Source: an uncultured Bacteroidota bacterium
GTDB taxonomy: Bacteria; Bacteroidota; Bacteroidia; Flavobacteriales; UA16
Assembly: GCA_902578505.1 (NCBI GenBank)
Contig: CACHDD010000002.1
Coordinates: 1-52,204 of the forward strand
Length of the DNA stretch: 52,204 bases
Direction: 5' to 3'
The stretch's first letter is position 1. Every line of letters starts with the position of its first letter. The notes under the pieces are model-generated. The model worked only from the letters and a program-made list of their open reading frames with translations. It was not told where the DNA came from and searched no databases. This document shows, one piece after another, positions 35,779-43,630 of the stretch. Made by a program: the position numbers and the translations under genes.

Positions 35779-36234
35779 ATGCCTATTTCATCAAATATCA
35801 TAAACCAAATCGAAGCACTTATTTCAAATGAAAGAAATAACACTGCTAACATGGCAAATATTAGTGCGCACCTAATTGCTGAGAGCGGATGGCATTGGGT
35901 TGGGTTCTATACTGTAGATAAGGAATCTGATCAGCTTGTACTGGGGCCATTTCAAGGGCCAGTAGCATGCACTCGATTAAATAGAGGAATGGGCGTGTGC
36001 GCAAAATCTTGGGATACAAATACAACGGTTGTTGTGCCCAATGTTCATGAGTTCAAGGGCCATGTTGCTTGTAGTTCATTGAGTAATTCTGAAGTTGTAA
36101 TTCCAGTAAGGCATAACGAAAGTATTGTTGCACTTCTAGATATTGATAGTGTAGATTTTGATGGGTTTACCAAAGAAGAAGTGAAACTGCTTGAAAGAAT
36201 TGTAAACAAATTAGAGGAGAGATGGATAGAATAG
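35779..36234 (+). CDS. msrC: Free methionine-(R)-sulfoxide reductase, GAF domain
   Basis: A 151-residue single GAF domain of the fRMsr (YebR) family, which reduces free methionine-R-sulfoxide. The three conserved cysteines are C64 (GPVACTR), C74 (GMGVCAKSW) and C98 (GHVACSSLSNSE), spaced exactly as in the E. coli enzyme (84, 94, 118). LVLGPFQGP and LLDIDS are also family blocks. A TTG at 35770 is in frame, but it lies inside the -7 box, so the ATG at 35779 is the start. The next gene begins 13 nt before this stop. Confidence 0.93.
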   Translation: MPISSNIINQIEALISNERNNTANMANISAHLIAESGWHWVGFYTVDKESDQLVLGPFQGPVACTRLNRGMGVCAKSWDTNTTVVVPNVHEFKGHVACSSLSNSEVVIPVRHNESIVALLDIDSVDFDGFTKEEVKLLERIVNKLEERWIE

Positions 36235-37790
36235 TTTCTCTTTTTTCAATTTTAATTCTTGCGAGCTCCTGTGCTAAAGTTGGTGTTCCAACGGGAGGGG
36301 AAAAGGACTCAACTCCACCAATTGTCGTAAATGCTTCACCCAAGCTTGGAGCGACAAATGTCAATCCCATATCGGGGGGAATTCTTGAATTTGAATTTGA
36401 TGAATACGTTAATGTCAGTCAGTTAAGTGCTCAGCTTTTAGTTTCTCCACCACTTGCAAAACCTTTGGAATGGAAAATGAAAGGAAGGAAGGTTCAATTT
36501 ATATGGAATGAAGAGCTCAAACAAAATAGGACTTATATTTTTCAATTTGGTGATGCCATAGAGGATTTAAATGAGAAAAATCCAGCGAGTGATTTAACTC
36601 ATGCATTTTCGACTGGACCGGACTTAGACACATTGAGTATTACTGGAACTGTTGTTGATGTTTTTTCAGGAGTACCGCAAAGCCAAAGAAGAATTTTTGT
36701 CTACGATTGGGAGTTGCCAGTTGATTCAATTCTAAGTGGGTCACAACCCCTTTTTGTTACTTCAACTGATAGCTTTGGGTCTTTTACCGTTAGGTATATG
36801 CCAGAAGGTAAGTACAGGCTATTAGCTATTGAAGATGTAGATAGAAATTACGTTTGGACTGACGGGGAGTCTCTTGCAATTCATAAGGAGCCGATTCAAC
36901 TGAATTCAGCTGACACATTATCAGTTGAATTGTTGATGCAGAAGACAGATGATATTGATGTGAAATATTTTATGAATGTTGAAAGGGATAGTTTGGGCTT
37001 ATTGGAAATTGAACTGAGTGGAGAGTTGGATAATATCGATGAGATTGAGGCAAATAGTCTCAACAAGTTTGGTTCTGAAAACTCATTGCTATTATGGTCC
37101 GACCCCCATACAGTAGAAAACAGTACTGTGATTTGGTCTGGTGCAGACACTTTGATTGTTAAAGAGGAGAAAATGAATAGTCCTCTAGAATTTTCACTCA
37201 TAAAATCCCCAGAAGGCAAACAGGTTTCTTCAAAAGAGGCAGCATTTACTTTTTCTAGACCCATTACCTTTCTCAATCCTCACCTTTTTAAACTAACTAA
37301 GGCGGACTCGACAGAAATTGAAATTAAGTCTATTCAGGTTTCTGAAGAAAACCCATTACAGTTAATTGTTGAAGCACCTTTTGGAAGAGGTGATATTGTT
37401 GAACTATCAATGCTCCCCAAATCAATTGAGGGTCATGGCAAAAAAATCTTAGCAGACACATTAATTATAAAGTGGTCTACATTTAAGTTGGATGAATTGT
37501 CTGAATTAATTGTAGATGTGGATGCAACGGGTTGGATTGAATTAATTTCCGCGAATGGTACTATCGTAAAAAAGGTTGCTATCGAAAAAGGAATACCGCC
37601 CCTGAAATTCAAAAACCTCACTCCTGGATCTTATTCGTTAAGATGGTTGGGCGATTCCAATTCTAATGGAGTTTGGGATGGTGTGAGTCTCAAAGAATGG
37701 AGACTGCCAGAGCCCGCGAGCGAAATGGCAACTACCATCAAGTTAAAGGCTGATTGGATCCACGAAATAAGTTGGGATACCTACGAATAA
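36222..37790 (+). CDS. Lipoprotein with bacterial Ig-like (SbsA-type) domain
   Basis: A 522-residue lipoprotein: ILILASSC gives a lipidated cysteine near residue 17. Residues 30-130 form the SbsA/Big_5 Ig-like domain (DSTPPIVVNASPKLGATNV, then ILEFEFDEYVNVSQLSAQ, ending LTHAFSTG). The remainder is beta-rich, with a SFTVRYMPEGKYRLLAIEDVDRNYVW segment and a final LTPGSYSLRWLGDSNSNGVWDG repeat of the same type. The family is common in Bacteroidota; its function is unknown. It overlaps msrC by 13 nt and is therefore translationally coupled to it. The stop abuts the convergent RCK gene. Confidence 0.85.
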   Translation: MDRIVSLFSILILASSCAKVGVPTGGEKDSTPPIVVNASPKLGATNVNPISGGILEFEFDEYVNVSQLSAQLLVSPPLAKPLEWKMKGRKVQFIWNEELKQNRTYIFQFGDAIEDLNEKNPASDLTHAFSTGPDLDTLSITGTVVDVFSGVPQSQRRIFVYDWELPVDSILSGSQPLFVTSTDSFGSFTVRYMPEGKYRLLAIEDVDRNYVWTDGESLAIHKEPIQLNSADTLSVELLMQKTDDIDVKYFMNVERDSLGLLEIELSGELDNIDEIEANSLNKFGSENSLLLWSDPHTVENSTVIWSGADTLIVKEEKMNSPLEFSLIKSPEGKQVSSKEAAFTFSRPITFLNPHLFKLTKADSTEIEIKSIQVSEENPLQLIVEAPFGRGDIVELSMLPKSIEGHGKKILADTLIIKWSTFKLDELSELIVDVDATGWIELISANGTIVKKVAIEKGIPPLKFKNLTPGSYSLRWLGDSNSNGVWDGVSLKEWRLPEPASEMATTIKLKADWIHEISWDTYE

Positions 37791-37798
37791 TTATTCGT
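37783..37798. repeat. 16-bp perfect palindrome at convergent stops
   Basis: ACGAATAATTATTCGT is identical on both strands and contains the stop codons of both converging genes (37788-37790 and 37793-37791). Both proteins end in Glu coded GAA then TAA, which mirrors the sequence. Confidence 0.6.
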
Positions 37799-38486
37799 TA
37801 ATCTCCAAGAACTTTTTAACAGATTTAAGCAATCCAAACACAACTAACGTGTCAGTTTCTCTAATATTTGTGTCTGGTTGAGGGACACCTATTATGTGTT
37901 CAGTAATCTTGGATTCTCCATTTTGACCCTCTTCAAATTCCCTTCTGATTGTAATGAGTCTAAGTTCATACTTAGCTCCAAGAGATATTTCGCGAAGAGA
38001 TCTACCCCAACAATTTTTTGGGGCTTTAATCTCTGCGATTTCGTATTCGTCAGGTAGCTGAAGAAAGCCCATGATGCTGGGGTTAATAAGCCTTTCAGAC
38101 ACTACCGCGGCAACCTCACTCTCTGGACTTAGAATTTCCTTCACGCCGATTGAGCTTAAGATGCGATGCTGATTTCTGTCATTTGCCCTTACTATTATTC
38201 TTGGTACACCCAAGTCCAATAGATTTAGAGTCGTCAATACTGTTGCCTCGAAATTTTCGCCAATTGCAACTACTGCTGCATCTAAGTCTTGGACGTTTTG
38301 GCCTTCTAGCGCTTTTTTATCAGTAGCGTCTAATGTTACAGCAAGTAAAACATCATCTTTAATTTTTTCTACCCTCTCAGCTTTCGAATCGAAGGTGAAT
38401 ACTTCTGCACCTCGTTTTGCTAATGATAAAGCGATTTGGGTTCCATATCTCCCAATCCCAAATACTGCGAATCTTGACTTTGCCAT
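37791..38486 (-). CDS. RCK-domain potassium uptake regulator (KtrA/TrkA type)
   Basis: A 231-residue cytoplasmic protein with a Rossmann RCK-N domain (FAVFGIGRYGTQIALSLAKRG, residues 5-25, GxGxxG) and an RCK-C domain (residues 145-231, ending in DTLVVFGLLKSVKKFLEI). Such proteins form octameric rings gating KtrB/TrkH potassium channels in response to nucleotides. No channel subunit is adjacent. It follows kynureninase after 4 nt and is probably cotranscribed, without an evident functional link. Confidence 0.9.
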   Translation of the reverse strand: MAKSRFAVFGIGRYGTQIALSLAKRGAEVFTFDSKAERVEKIKDDVLLAVTLDATDKKALEGQNVQDLDAAVVAIGENFEATVLTTLNLLDLGVPRIIVRANDRNQHRILSSIGVKEILSPESEVAAVVSERLINPSIMGFLQLPDEYEIAEIKAPKNCWGRSLREISLGAKYELRLITIRREFEEGQNGESKITEHIIGVPQPDTNIRETDTLVVFGLLKSVKKFLEINE

Positions 38487-38490
38487 GGTG

Positions 38491-39765
38491 TTAATTTAGA
38501 GCGTCTTGAAGAATAAGACCAAACTTAGCTATGTCTTCAAAACTATTGTAAAGTGGTACGGGCGCCATTCTAATTACTGCAGGCTCACGCCAATCGACAA
38601 TAACACCATTTGATGATAATTTATCAAAGAGTTCGCGCCCCTGTCCGTGTGCAACAATGCTCAACTGACAACCTCTTTCGTTTTGGTTTTTTGGTGTGAG
38701 AATTTCTAGATTTTTTGCAGTAGATGCAGCAACTTTTTCTATTGTGCGTTCTAAGTAATTAGTAAGCCTTAGTGACCGTTCACGTAAAACTTCCATGCCA
38801 CCAGCTTCGACAAAAATCTCTAGGGACGCCTTGTGAATTGCCATGTTAAATACGGGGGCATTACTCATCTGCCAAGATTCAGCTGTTCCCATGCTAATGT
38901 ATTCTGGTTCCATCTTAAACCTGGTTTCTTTGTCATGGCCCCACCAACCTTCAAGTCTTGGCAGTTCTCCGTTATGGTGCTTCTCGTGAATGAAAATGCC
39001 ACCAACAGAACCTGGGCCAGAGTTTAAATATTTATAGGTACACCAACATGCAAAATCAATATCCAAATCGTGCAATTTTAAAGGCACATTTCCAGCCGCA
39101 TGTGCAAGGTCAAAACCACACATAGCCCCAACATTATGAGCTGCTTTGGTTATCGCTTCGAGGTTGTGGAGTTGGCCAGTGTAATAATTAACACCACCCA
39201 TCATAACCGTTGCTAGTTCTTCTCCTGCATCTTCAATTGCTATGAGAACATCATCTAGATCTATTAAGTTCTCACCATTTCTTGGTGTAATTTCAATAAG
39301 GTCTGTTGCTGGGTCACCCCCGTGAAATTCTATTTGGCTTATCAAAGCATATCTATCAGAGGGGAATGCTTTTTTTTCGCAAATGATTTTTTTTCGCGAA
39401 GCCTTTGGGTTATAAAAACTAATTAATAAGATGTGCAGGTTTACGGTTAGGGCATTCATTGCAACAACCTCTGAAGGCTTTGCCCCCACAATTGAAGCGA
39501 GATGGTCAGAGAATAACTCGTGATAATGCATCCACGGATTTCTTGCTCTAAAGTGACCTTCAACCCCGTGATCAGCCCAATCTTCTAGCTCGGTTTGAAG
39601 AGCATTCAAAGCAGATTTGGGCTGCAATCCCAAACTGTTACCAGTAAAATAAAGCGCGTCCTCACCGTGGTGTTGAGGAAAAATAAAGCGTTCTCTAAAC
39701 TTGCTTAGCGGATCTGTAGCATCTAGTTCGCGGGCCTCTGCAAGAGAAATTATTTGGCTTTGCAT
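38491..39765 (-). CDS. kynU: Kynureninase
   Basis: A 424-residue PLP enzyme that cleaves kynurenine or 3-hydroxykynurenine to anthranilate or 3-hydroxyanthranilate and alanine. The PLP lysine is K245 in WCTYKYLNSGPGS, the cofactor Asp is in CGFDLAHAAGN, and FTGNSLGLQPKSA opens the fold. The length matches the family. It has a -7 box of its own in the 28-nt gap after the UbiA-like gene. 3-Hydroxyanthranilate dioxygenase, the next step, is at 51.3 kb. Confidence 0.95.
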   Translation of the reverse strand: MQSQIISLAEARELDATDPLSKFRERFIFPQHHGEDALYFTGNSLGLQPKSALNALQTELEDWADHGVEGHFRARNPWMHYHELFSDHLASIVGAKPSEVVAMNALTVNLHILLISFYNPKASRKKIICEKKAFPSDRYALISQIEFHGGDPATDLIEITPRNGENLIDLDDVLIAIEDAGEELATVMMGGVNYYTGQLHNLEAITKAAHNVGAMCGFDLAHAAGNVPLKLHDLDIDFACWCTYKYLNSGPGSVGGIFIHEKHHNGELPRLEGWWGHDKETRFKMEPEYISMGTAESWQMSNAPVFNMAIHKASLEIFVEAGGMEVLRERSLRLTNYLERTIEKVAASTAKNLEILTPKNQNERGCQLSIVAHGQGRELFDKLSSNGVIVDWREPAVIRMAPVPLYNSFEDIAKFGLILQDALN

Positions 39766-39783
39766 AGAGTAAAATTATTGGGG

Positions 39784-39791
39784 CAAATTTA
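39784..39791 (-). promoter_or_regulatory. -7 promoter box of kynU
   Basis: TAAATTTG on the minus strand matches TAnnTTTG, 18 nt before the kynU ATG, next to the stop of the upstream UbiA-like gene. Confidence 0.5.
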
Positions 39792-39793
39792 GG

Positions 39794-40639
39794 TTAGGAG
39801 AAAAGAACAAATACTTGTAATAAGAGCATTCCGTTTAATAAAATGCTGTAGTACCATTCTCCTCTGTAAGGCCTGTGCACTTTAGGGCAGACAAAAACTG
39901 CTGTTAAGAGAGAGTGGATGAATAGAGGGTATTCTTCTAAAAAAGCCCAAATCCAGCCAGACAAAACCACAAGGCCACATGCAATCCACAGCGAATTTTC
40001 TACCCCCCTTACCATAGGTACAGTTTTCATGTCCAACGTGTCCACATTCAAATCCCTTACATCAAATGGAACAGTAAGGCCTGCGATATATAGAACTCTA
40101 GAAACAAAGACAATGGCCAAATGAATAGTGCAGACCTCTACACCCATTATATAAATAGGGAGCACGACTGTTGCACATCCCCAAACAAAACTTAACATAG
40201 GAAGTTTCATACGAGGAACTTCTCTGAGGGATCTGGCTTTTTTAATTGACCAAGGAAGAATTGCATAAGCAAGCCCTGCTCCCCCTATAACCATTATTAG
40301 GCCCCAAGCGATCAGTCCTAAATCATTTAATATCCACCAAAATCCTGCAAGCCATGCGATTGCCCAAATCGTCACTAGAAACTTTCCATATTTTTCTAGA
40401 AATACTAATCTATCGATGGGTACAGCCTTGGGAAAGAGGTTGGCCTTTATCACTCTTTGAATAGAGTATCCTAGCCCTGTACACGCAGAAATAAAGGTGG
40501 CAGAAGGTTCAAATCCCTCTTCAATTCCGAGGACTTTTAGCGTGACAATTACACAAGCTCCAGATCCCAGCGCAATCAATAAATGAGAGAAGCCTAAGAA
40601 TCTAACAATCAAGCTAGAGTTGTGTGAGGAAAAAGTCAT
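39794..40639 (-). CDS. UbiA-like integral membrane protein
   Basis: A 281-residue protein with about eight or nine transmembrane helices. The cytosolic loop IPF-type motif PFDVRDLNVDTLDMKTVP fits the second Asp-rich motif of the UbiA prenyltransferase superfamily. The first motif (N-D-x-x-D) expected after helix 2 is not found; that place reads QRVIKANLFPKAVPIDRL. It may be a divergent or non-prenylating member. A -7-like box (CACCTTTG) ends 4 nt before the ATG. It is divergent from gcvP and precedes kynU by 28 nt. Confidence 0.65.
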   Translation of the reverse strand: MTFSSHNSSLIVRFLGFSHLLIALGSGACVIVTLKVLGIEEGFEPSATFISACTGLGYSIQRVIKANLFPKAVPIDRLVFLEKYGKFLVTIWAIAWLAGFWWILNDLGLIAWGLIMVIGGAGLAYAILPWSIKKARSLREVPRMKLPMLSFVWGCATVVLPIYIMGVEVCTIHLAIVFVSRVLYIAGLTVPFDVRDLNVDTLDMKTVPMVRGVENSLWIACGLVVLSGWIWAFLEEYPLFIHSLLTAVFVCPKVHRPYRGEWYYSILLNGMLLLQVFVLFS

Positions 40640-40670
40640 GTTACAAAGGTGAGAAATTCATGTCTGAAGA

Positions 40671-40678
40671 TATCTTTG
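40671..40678 (+). promoter_or_regulatory. -7 promoter box of gcvP
   Basis: TATCTTTG matches TAnnTTTG, 19 nt before the ATG at 40698. No -33 TTG is seen at the usual distance. Confidence 0.55.
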
Positions 40679-40697
40679 TTCTTTCTTTTTGTATACT

Positions 40698-43577
40698 ATG
40701 AAAATTGGAAGTTTTGCCTCAAGGCATATGGGCCCTCGCATAGAAGACCAAAGCTCAATGCTATCTACCATCGGTTGTAACTCTTTAGATGAGTTAATCA
40801 ATAAGACAGTTCCGCCTGCTATAAGGCTAAGGGAGCCTCTTGATTTGCCCGGTGCAATGATGGAAAGTGAGTACCTAGAACACCTGGATGAACTCGCCTC
40901 TAAGAATGTGGTTTATAGGAACTATATTGGGATGGGATATTATCCAACCGAAGTTCCTTCTGTGATAAGAAGAAATATTTTGGAAAATCCAGGCTGGTAT
41001 ACAGCGTACACTCCATATCAAGCAGAGATTTCTCAAGGTAGACTTGAAGCCCTTTTGAACTTCCAAACAATGGTTATTGATCTTACTGGAAAGGATATTG
41101 CAAATGCTTCTCTTCTAGACGAAGCTACAGCAGCAGCGGAGGCAATGGCGATGCTCTATTCTGCTAGGCCGAGAAGCCAAGCAAAAGCAGGAGCAACCAC
41201 CTTCTTAGTAGACACAGCAGTTTATCCTCAGACTTTTGCTGTGATGCAGACAAGGGCCAAATCTCTTGGAATTAATATCATTGAAAAGTCTAGGGTAGAT
41301 TGGGATTTTACTGAAGACATTTACGGATGTCTTATTCAATATCCCGACGGAAATGGCGAGGCGGCAGATCATACAGCATTAATTCAAAAGGCCCACGAAG
41401 CTGATGTGAAAGTTGTTTTTGCAACAGATCTTATGGCTCTTCTAATGCTCAAGAGCCCAGGAGAAATGGGAGCAGATGTTGTAGTGGGATCAACACAAAG
41501 GTTTGGTGTACCTATGGGATATGGAGGACCTCACGCTGCGTTTTTTGCTGCAGACGAATCATATAAGAGAAATTTCCCTGGCCGAATTATAGGAGTTAGC
41601 GTTGACCGCCATGGAAACACTGCTATCAGAATGGCCTTACAAACTAGGGAGCAACATATTAGAAGGGATAAGGCGACTTCAAACATATGTACAGCCCAAG
41701 CACTCCTTGCTGTCATGGCATCTATGTATGCAGTGTATCATGGACCAAAAGGGCTAAGAAATATCGCAGAAAGAATACACCAGAGGGCCAAATCTTTTGC
41801 CACTGCTCTAGGCTCAAACGACAGGTTTGAAGTCGTAAACACATGTTATTTCGATACTCTTAAAATAGTTGTTAAAGGAGGCCCTGACGAAATTAAAGCT
41901 CTAATTGCTAGAGCACGAGCAAAAAAAATCAACATACGTTATTATAACGATGGCGAACACGTTGGAGTTAGCCTTAACGAAAGAACTAATCTTGAGGATT
42001 TGCAGAATCTGTGTAATGCGTTTGGAGTACCCATTATAAGAGGCGTAGAAATCAACAGAGAATTTTTCAGTACCATTTACAGAGAGTTAGATTACTTGGA
42101 TCATCCGGTTTTCAATAGCCACACATCAGAGACTGCGATGATGAGATATATCAAGCATCTCGAAAACAGAGATTTCTCATTAGTACACGGAATGATTCCA
42201 CTTGGCTCGTGTACGATGAAGCTTAATGCTGCTACTGAACTTCTGCCTATTGCATGGTACAAATTTGCGGAACTTCACCCTTTTTGTCCGCCTGAGCAAG
42301 CCACTGGAATGATTGAGATTCTTCAAAGCTTAGAAAGTGACTTAGCAGAAATTACAGGATTCGATAGGGTTACTCTTCAGCCAAATTCGGGAGCTAATGG
42401 AGAATATACTGGCATGCTAGTTATTCAAGCTTACCACGAAAGTAGAGATGAGGGGCATAGAAACATTTGTCTAATTCCTGAATCTGCCCACGGAACAAAT
42501 CCAGCCAGTGCTGTAATGGCAGGCCTCAAGGTTGTTGTAGTTAAGTGCATGGAAAACGGTGATATTGATCTTGAGGATCTTAAGGTCAAAGCAAAAGAGC
42601 ACAGTGCCAACCTCAGCTCATTAATGATTACTTACCCGTCTACTCATGGTGTTTACGAGGAGGGAATTCTAGAGATCACCGCAACCATTCACAAACATGG
42701 TGGCCAAGTTTACATGGATGGTGCTAATATGAATGCTCAAGTTGGGATTACTAGTCCTGGAAACATCGGAGCAGATGTATGCCACCTAAACTTACACAAA
42801 ACATTCTCCATTCCTCACGGTGGAGGCGGCCCAGGAATTGGACCAATTGGCGTAGCTGCTCATTTGAGTAAATTCCTGCCAGGCCACCCCATTGTTCACA
42901 AGGGTGGAGATGACAGCATTTCTCCAGTAAGCGCTGCTCCATATGGTTCTGCATTAATAGGACTTATTCCTTATGGATATATAAAAATGCTAGGTGGTAA
43001 GGGGGCCAAACAAGCAACAGAAGTCGCTATACTCAACGCGAACTACCTCAAGGCGAAACTTGAAGGAGAATACGACATTCTTTATCAAGGAGCAAACAAT
43101 ACAGTTGCTCATGAAATGATAGTGGACTGTAGAGAATTTAAATCTTGCGGAGTAGAAGTAGCAGATATTGCAAAACGCCTTATTGATTATGGGTTTCACG
43201 CCCCAACAGTTTCATTCCCTGTAGCAGGTACTCTAATGATTGAGCCAACAGAAAGCGAATCACTTGATGAGTTAAATAGGTTTGCTGAAGCAATGCTTTC
43301 TATTCGCGAGGAAATCCGAGAGATACAAGAAAACAAAGTGGATCCCGAGGATAACGTGATAAAGATGGCGCCACATACTGCAAAGGAGGCAACTGCATCG
43401 GAATGGAACCACAGTTATACTCGTGAAAAAGCAGTATATCCTGTTAAAGGGTTGTATATAGACAAGTTTTGGGTTCCTGTTGCAAGAGTGAACGATACCC
43501 ATGGAGATAGGAATTTAATCTGTTCTTGCCCCTCGATTACTGACTTTATAGAAGATTTAAGTGCAATTGAATCATAA
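40698..43577 (+). CDS. gcvP: Glycine dehydrogenase (decarboxylating), P protein
   Basis: A 959-residue PLP enzyme that decarboxylates glycine and passes the aminomethyl group to lipoyl-GcvH. Both halves are present in one chain, with FASRHMGPRIEDQ at the start, GVSVDRHGNTAIRMALQTREQHIRR in the first half and the PLP lysine K701 in HLNLHKTFSIPHGGGGPG in the second. The open frame has an upstream TTG at 40689, but ATG 40698 fits family starts. The other glycine-cleavage genes are not in the window. Confidence 0.97.
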   Translation: MKIGSFASRHMGPRIEDQSSMLSTIGCNSLDELINKTVPPAIRLREPLDLPGAMMESEYLEHLDELASKNVVYRNYIGMGYYPTEVPSVIRRNILENPGWYTAYTPYQAEISQGRLEALLNFQTMVIDLTGKDIANASLLDEATAAAEAMAMLYSARPRSQAKAGATTFLVDTAVYPQTFAVMQTRAKSLGINIIEKSRVDWDFTEDIYGCLIQYPDGNGEAADHTALIQKAHEADVKVVFATDLMALLMLKSPGEMGADVVVGSTQRFGVPMGYGGPHAAFFAADESYKRNFPGRIIGVSVDRHGNTAIRMALQTREQHIRRDKATSNICTAQALLAVMASMYAVYHGPKGLRNIAERIHQRAKSFATALGSNDRFEVVNTCYFDTLKIVVKGGPDEIKALIARARAKKINIRYYNDGEHVGVSLNERTNLEDLQNLCNAFGVPIIRGVEINREFFSTIYRELDYLDHPVFNSHTSETAMMRYIKHLENRDFSLVHGMIPLGSCTMKLNAATELLPIAWYKFAELHPFCPPEQATGMIEILQSLESDLAEITGFDRVTLQPNSGANGEYTGMLVIQAYHESRDEGHRNICLIPESAHGTNPASAVMAGLKVVVVKCMENGDIDLEDLKVKAKEHSANLSSLMITYPSTHGVYEEGILEITATIHKHGGQVYMDGANMNAQVGITSPGNIGADVCHLNLHKTFSIPHGGGGPGIGPIGVAAHLSKFLPGHPIVHKGGDDSISPVSAAPYGSALIGLIPYGYIKMLGGKGAKQATEVAILNANYLKAKLEGEYDILYQGANNTVAHEMIVDCREFKSCGVEVADIAKRLIDYGFHAPTVSFPVAGTLMIEPTESESLDELNRFAEAMLSIREEIREIQENKVDPEDNVIKMAPHTAKEATASEWNHSYTREKAVYPVKGLYIDKFWVPVARVNDTHGDRNLICSCPSITDFIEDLSAIES

Positions 43578-43584
43578 TCACGTC

Positions 43585-43592
43585 TATATTTG
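43585..43592 (+). promoter_or_regulatory. -7 promoter box of the 43.6-kb T9SS gene
   Basis: TATATTTG matches TAnnTTTG, 38 nt before the ATG at 43631, just past the gcvP stop. Confidence 0.5.
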
Positions 43593-43630
43593 TAATTCAA
43601 TTCTGAAACAATAAACATAAATAGCTTAAT

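Noticed and set aside
35631..35852. Minus-strand open frame over the msrC start
   Set aside because: It is antisense to the msrC promoter and N-terminus and has no recognisable protein features.
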